From: Hyperoodon ampullatus
Lineage: Eukaryota; Chordata; Mammalia; Artiodactyla; Ziphiidae
NCBI GenBank assembly: GCA_949752795.1
Contig: OX457057.1
Location: forward strand, 96,747,513-96,811,512
Reading direction: 5' to 3'
Length of the DNA: 64,000 nucleotides
This document shows positions 59,039 to 64,000 of the stretch, piece after piece. Both the position numbers and the translations under genes were made by a program. Numbering within the stretch: the stretch's first letter is position 1; each line of letters begins with the position of its first letter. Below the pieces are notes generated by a model, which was not told where the DNA came from, did not search any database, and saw only the letters and a list, made by a program, of their open reading frames with translations.

Positions 59039-59529
59039 CACTAGAGAAACAGCAGTGAAAAAAATAGATCAAGTCCCTGACATCTTGGAGTTTGTACTCT
59101 AAGAGGAAAACAAACAACAAGCTAACAAGTAAATATACACTATAAAGATAGTTATGAATGCTTTGGAGAAAAACAAAGCAGGGTAGGAGAGGCATGGTGC
59201 GAGAAGTATTGCTGTTTTATATAGTCAAGGACGTCCTTCCTGGTAAAGGTGATATTTGAGCAGAGACCTGAGGGAGGTAGGAAGCAAGCCATGCAGATAT
59301 TTGGGGAAAGAGCATTTGAGACAGCGGTAACAAGGACAAAGGCCTTGAGAGAGGTGGGTGTTTGGCATGTTCAGGTAACTGCCAGGAGACCAGTGTGTCT
59401 AGAGCAGAGTGGGTGAGGAGGAGGGTGATAAGAGATGAGACCAGATGATAAAGGATCTTGTAGGCCATTATAGTAATAGTCTCATAGGCCGCTTATAATC
59501 TGAGTGAGATAAAAAGCTACTGGAGTGTT

Positions 59530-59650
59530 GGGAATTCCCTGACAGTCCAGTGGTTAGGACTCCATGCTTCCACTGCCGGGGCCCGGCTTGGATCCCGGGT
59601 CAGGGAACTAAGATCCCGCGTGCCACACGGCGCAGCCAAAAAAAAAAACA
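59530..59650 (+). repeat. short tRNA-derived SINE, forward
   Basis: GGGAATTCCCTGACAGTCCAG head, GATCCCGGGTCAGGGAACT, then GCACAGCCAAAAA-type tail (GGCGCAGCCAAAAAA). Duplication GCTACTGGAGTGTT (59516-59529) matches GCTACTGGAGGGTT (59652-59665). Confidence 0.85.
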
Positions 59651-60921
59651 TGCTACTGGAGGGTTTAAAACAGAGGAGTAAATGTAAAATTATCAAACTT
59701 CTGGCTGCTAGGTAGAGAATAGACAATTTGTGGGAGCAATGAAGGGCCCAAGGGCAGAAATAGGTAGATGAGTTAGGAGGCTGTTTTGTAATCCAAGGTT
59801 CTGGGCCTGAGTAAAGAATGGTGTAAATTTATTGAAATGAGAGAGCCTACAAGAGGAAAAGGTTGGGAGCTTGGGTATCAGACATGTTAAGTTTGAGATG
59901 TCTGTTTAACATCCAGCCAGGCATTTTGAGTAGGCAGCTGGATATATCACTGTAGGGTTCAGTGGGGAGGCCCAGACTGGAGATATAGATTTGGAAATCA
60001 TGACATCATCAGCACATTGGTACTGGTTAAAGCCATGAGCTTTGATTAAATGACCTACAGGGAATGAGTATAAATAAAGAAAAGGACCACAGACTGAGGT
60101 GTGGGACACTCCCGCATGTTAGAGGTCGGTGAGATAGGGAAGAACCAACAAAGGAGCAACCAGTGAGATAGGAGGAAGGAACCGAAGGAGACTACTGTCC
60201 TGAAACCAGGTAAAGAGTGTGTTTCAAAAAGGACGGAGTAATCAGCTGTGCCACACACTACAGAATCAGGTCACGGAAGACGTGGGCTGAGAATTGACCT
60301 ATGGATTTTGTGGTATAGAGACCACTGGTGACTCTGACAAGCACTGGTGGAAAGCTTTTAGACTACGGCCACATTGGAGTGGGTTAAAGAAAGTTTTGGA
60401 GGAGAAAAATTGGAGACAGTGAGTATAAACAATTCTTATGAGGAATTTTGCTACAAAAAAGGAACAGAAAAACGGGGTCATAAATAAAAAGAGGATGTGG
60501 GGTTAAGGGCAGCTTTTTATCTTTTTTTTTTTTAAGATGGGAGATAGCACAGCATACTTGTATCCTGATATGAATGGTCCAGTAGACAAGGAGAAATGTG
60601 GTGCAGAAGACAAAAGGGCCAATTGCTAGAACAGTGTCCTTGGATGGTCAAGAGGGATGAAGGCAGAGAGTGTGGATACAGATGCATATATATGAGAAGT
60701 GGAAACATATAGAAGCTATTTTCAAATTGCTCCTTTTCTTAGTGATACAGGAAATGAGGTAATCATTGAAGAGTGAGGATGGGAAAGATGGAGGTGGGGG
60801 TTTGAGCAAAGAGGAAAAATGTGTAAAAGTCTTCTCAGAGAGCAAGAGAGTGAGCTGAATGGGAAAAGGCAGTAGGATGCCTGTCAGCAATCTTGAAGAC
60901 ACTTAATAGTTAAAAATGAAA

Positions 60922-61256
60922 GGGACTTCCCTGTTGGCACAGTGGTTAAGAATCCGCCTGCCAGTGCAGGGGACACAGGTTAGGTCCGGGAATATCCCCC
61001 ATGCCGCGGAGCAACTAAGCCCATGCGCCACAACTACTGAGCCTGTGCTCTAGAGCCCGCGAGCCACAGCTACTGAGCCTGCGTGCCACAACTACTGAAG
61101 TCCACGCACTTAGAGCCCATGCTCCGCAACAAGAGAAGCCACAGCAATGAGAAGCCCGCGCACCGCAAAGAAGAGTAGCCCCCACTCACCACAAGTAGAG
61201 AAAGCCCACACGCAGCAACGAAGACCCAACGCAGCCAAAAATAAATAAATAAATAA
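60922..61256 (+). repeat. CHR-1-type SINE, forward
   Basis: GGGACTTCCCTGTTGGCACAG head, a long body with repeated CCACAACTACTGA, and an AATAAATAAATAAATAAG tail. No target-site duplication was recognised. Confidence 0.85.
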
Positions 61257-61259
61257 GTT

Positions 61260-61840
61260 TATACCAAAAAATAGTTAATCAGATATCATTTAAATATCTG
61301 AGAAAAAATACATCTAGAAAAGAAAACAATTAATTCCCTATGCATGAACTTCCATGTAGCAACATCCATGTAGTTCTCTATTTACATACTATTTTATAAA
61401 GATGAAAATATATATATTTAACACAAATCAATTCTTGATTAAAATTATGCATTTTCGTAAAACTTAGCCTTCCTGTACTGTGTTCTCTCAAACCATAATT
61501 TCCTGGCTTCTTTCTTTATTTCCTGCTCTTTTGAGAGTAAACAATTTTTGGTTTCTTAGGTAACAATATGTTTTCCTAGTGGAATATGTTTAGGGTGAAA
61601 TGTGAAAATGAGCATTAAAATTTAGTAGAAGAAAATGTGTTCATCATTCCTTCTTAGGAGCTTTTTATGAATGTTCCCTTTCTGGCACTTTCTCTGCCAT
61701 TTTATCTCTCTATCTGTGAAACTCAAATACTGCAGAGCTCAAAAAGTAGATTATCTTATGTTCTGTATTATCTCCACAAATGTAATTCTGATAATCTAGA
61801 GATTATACTTATAGAGAAAGACGTTTTTTTGTAAACGTTG
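61260..61840. other. AT-rich intronic sequence
   Basis: No exon, RNA gene or named repeat seen. Confidence 0.35.
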
Positions 61841-61857
61841 CCATTTTTATTACTTTT

Positions 61858-62061
61858 TTTTTCTTTTTTTTTTTTTTTTTTTTTTTGCGGTACGTGGGCC
61901 TCTCACTGTTGTGGCCTCTCCCGTTGCGGAGCACAGGCTCAGCGGCCATGGCTCACGGGCCCAGCCGCTCCGCGGCATATGGGATCCTCCCAGACCGGGG
62001 CACGAACCCGTATCCCCTGCATCAGCAGGCGGACTCTCAACCACTGCGCCACCAGGGAGGC
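61858..62061 (-). repeat. CHR-2-type SINE with internal deletion
   Basis: Reverse SINE with a 17-bp duplication CCATTTTTATTACTTTT at 61841-61857 and 62062-62078. The text goes directly from GAGCACAGGCTC to AGCGGCCATGG, so the CCGGACGCGCAGGCTC segment between two GGCTC words is missing. Confidence 0.92.
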
Positions 62062-62195
62062 CCATTTTTATTACTTTTAACAAACAGGATATCACATGTT
62101 AGCCTTCTCCTTTCCTAGACATGCACATATATCAGCACATCTTCATATAACATATTACCCATCCCTTCCTTTCCTTTTGGACTGTGCCGTTTTGG

Positions 62196-64000
62196 GGTTT
62201 TTTTTTAAACATCTTTATTGGAGTATAATTGCTTTACAGTGGTGTGTTAGTTTCTGCTTTATAACAAAGTGAATCAGCTATACATATACATATATACCCA
62301 TATCTCCTCCCTCTTGCGTCTCCCGCTCACCCTCCCTATCCCACCCCTCTAGGCGGTCACAAAGCACCGAGCTGATCTCCCTGTGCTATGTGGGTGCTTC
62401 CGACTAACTATCTCTTTAACATTTGGTAGTGTATATATGTCCATGCCACTCTCTCACTTCGTCCCAGCTTACCCTTCCCCCTCCCCGTGCCCTCAAGTCC
62501 ATTCTCTATGTCTGCGTCTTTATTCCTGTCCTGCCCCTAGGTTCTTCAGAACCATTTTCTTTTCTTTTTCTTTTTTAGATTCCATATATATGTGTTAGCA
62601 TATGGTATTTGTTTTTCTCTTTCTGACTTACTTCACTCTGTATGACAGACTCTAGGTCCATCCACCTCACTACAACTAACTCAATTTTGTTTCTTTTTAT
62701 GGCTGAGTAGTATTACATTCTATATATGTGCTACATCTTCTTTATCCATTCATCTGTAGATGGACACAGGTTGCTTCCAAATCCTGACTATTGTAAATAG
62801 AGCTGCAATAAACATTATGGTACATGACTCTTTTTGAATTATGGTTTTCTCAGGGTACATGCCCAGTAGTGGGATTACTGGGTCGTATGGCAGTTCTATT
62901 TTTAGTTTTTTTAAGGAACCTCCATGCTGTTCTCCATAGGGGCTGTATCAATTTACATTCCCACCAACAGTGCAGTAGGGTTCCCTCTTCTCCACACCCT
63001 CTCCAGCATTTAATGTTTGTAGATTTTTTGATGATGGCCATTCTGACTGGTGTGAGGTGATACCTCACTGTAGTTTTGATTTGCACTTCTCTTACGATTA
63101 GTGATGTTGAGCATCCTTTCATGTGTTTGTTGGTAATCTGTATATATTCTTTGGAGAAATGTCCATTTAGGTCTTCTGCCCATTTTTGGATTTGGTTGTT
63201 TGATTTTTTGATATTGAGCTGCATGAGCTGCTTGTATATTTCGGAGATAAATCCTTTGTCATTCACTTCATTTGCAAATGTTTTCTCCCTTCCTGAGGGT
63301 TGTCTTTTCATCTTCTTTATGGTTTCCTTTGCTGTGCAAAAGCATTTAAGTTTCATTAGGTCCCATTTGTTTATTTTTGTTTTTATTTCCATTTCTCTAG
63401 GAGGTGGGTCAAAAAGGATCTTGCCGTGATTTATGTCATAGAGTGTTCTGCCTATGTTGTTTTTTTTTGTTGTTTTTTTTTTTTTGCGGTACGCGGGCCT
63501 CTCACTGTTGTGGCCTCTCCCGTTGCAGAGCACAGGCTCCGGACGCACAGGCTCAGCGGCCATGGCTCACAGGCCTAGCCGCTCCGCGGCATGTGGGATC
63601 TTCCCGGACCGGGGCACGGACCCGTGTCCCCTGCATCGGCAGGCGGACTCTCAACCACTGCGCCACCAGGGAAGCCCTGCCTATGTTTTCCTCTAAGAGT
63701 TTTCTAGCGTCTGGCCTTACATTTAGGTCTTTCATCCATTTTGAGTTTATTTTTATGTATAGTGTTAGGGAGTGTTCTAATTTCATTCTTTTACATGTAG
63801 CTGTCCAGTTTTCCCAGCACCACTTATTGTAGAGGCTGTTTTTTCTCCATTGTATATTCTTGCCTCCTTTATCAAATATAAGGTGGCCATATGTGCATGG
63901 GTTTATTTCTAGGCTTTCTATCCTGTTCCACTGATCTATATTTCTGTTTTTGTGCGAGTACCTTACTGTCTTGGTGACTGTAGCTTTGTAGTATTGTCTG
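62196..64000 (-). mobile_element. L1, reverse, continuing beyond the right edge
   Basis: The 3'UTR starts at the T-run near 62196 (AACATCTTTATTGGAGTATAATTGC). Then the ORF2 C-terminal region is read on the - strand with [20 protein letters not shown] (near 63000-62940), and further ORF2 to the window end. A CHR-2 SINE splits it at 63459-63676. ORF2 has several breaks. The 5' end and TSD cannot be seen. Confidence 0.88.
63459..63676 (-). repeat. CHR-2-type SINE inserted in L1 ORF2
   Basis: Reverse SINE with target-site duplication CTGCCTATGTT at 63448-63458 and 63677-63687. The flanking L1 text is contiguous in the + strand L1. Confidence 0.93.

Larger units (their letters stand above)
58745..60900 (-). 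repeat. long L2 remnant, reverse, carrying a hAT and a SINE
   Basis: The L2-type end TAAGTGCCATGTGCTAGGCCC at about 58764 lies left of the hAT. Antisense L2 text follows: TGATATTTGAGCAGAGACCTGAGG near 59250, GGCCTTGAGAGAGGTGGG near 59340, AGATATAGATTTGGAAATCATGACATCATCAG at 59981-60012 and onward. Degenerate. Confidence 0.72.

Noticed and set aside
58461..64000. Next FAM102B exon after 58460
   Set aside because: No open segment with a phase-2 start and a family match was found. The region is L2, hAT, SINE and L1.

Overview
This is vertebrate nuclear DNA from a placental mammal, almost certainly a cetacean (whale or dolphin). The window is dominated by interspersed repeats. It carries many young tRNA(Glu)-derived SINEs of the CHR type found in the whale/hippo/ruminant group, including the form with a GCGGTACGCGGGCCTCTCACTG-like 3' part that is abundant in cetaceans. 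It also has several L1 elements, mariner and hAT transposon remnants, and a low density of coding DNA broken by long introns. There are no bacterial operons, CRISPR arrays or free-standing RNA genes.

The only live host gene I can support is FAM102B (EEIG2) on the + strand. Four coding exons are visible at 39874-39994, 50051-50080, 54922-55038 and 58414-58460. All have AG/GT splice sites and a continuous reading frame, and together they encode about 105 residues of the N-terminal C2-like (NT-C2) domain. The first coding exon and the 3' exons lie outside the window, so the first 39.9 kb is inferred to be intron 1, provided the gene starts upstream.

Layout. 1-9.1 kb: old L1, L2 and SINE fragments, a solo LTR nested in a DNA transposon nested in an L1, and a hAT element. 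9.1-16.1 kb: a degenerate full-length L1 on the - strand with target-site duplications (TSDs) and a SINE inside. 16.1-18.2 kb: unique sequence with a poly(A)-only insertion. 18.2-24.7 kb: a young full-length L1 on the + strand with a CpG-rich 5'UTR, an ORF1 broken by one frameshift and an uninterrupted 1272-codon ORF2. 26.5-28.9 kb: four CHR-2 SINEs in the same orientation. 30.2-33.9 kb: an old - strand L1 with a 102-bp L1 tail nested in it. 39.9-58.5 kb: the FAM102B exons. Their first visible intron contains a processed copy of PLRG1 (spliceosomal WD40 protein), broken by frameshifts, stops and a SINE. 58.7-64 kb: L2, SINEs and a further - strand L1 that runs off the right edge.

The most notable observations are these. 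The PLRG1 retrocopy appears from its 17-bp TSD to span 4.5 kb and to carry ancient repeats as a long 3'UTR. A bare (A)25 insertion is flanked by a perfect 17-bp TSD. Two neighbouring full-length L1s lie head to head and have unrelated distal promoters. Repeat family names are from sequence recognition only; no database search was possible.
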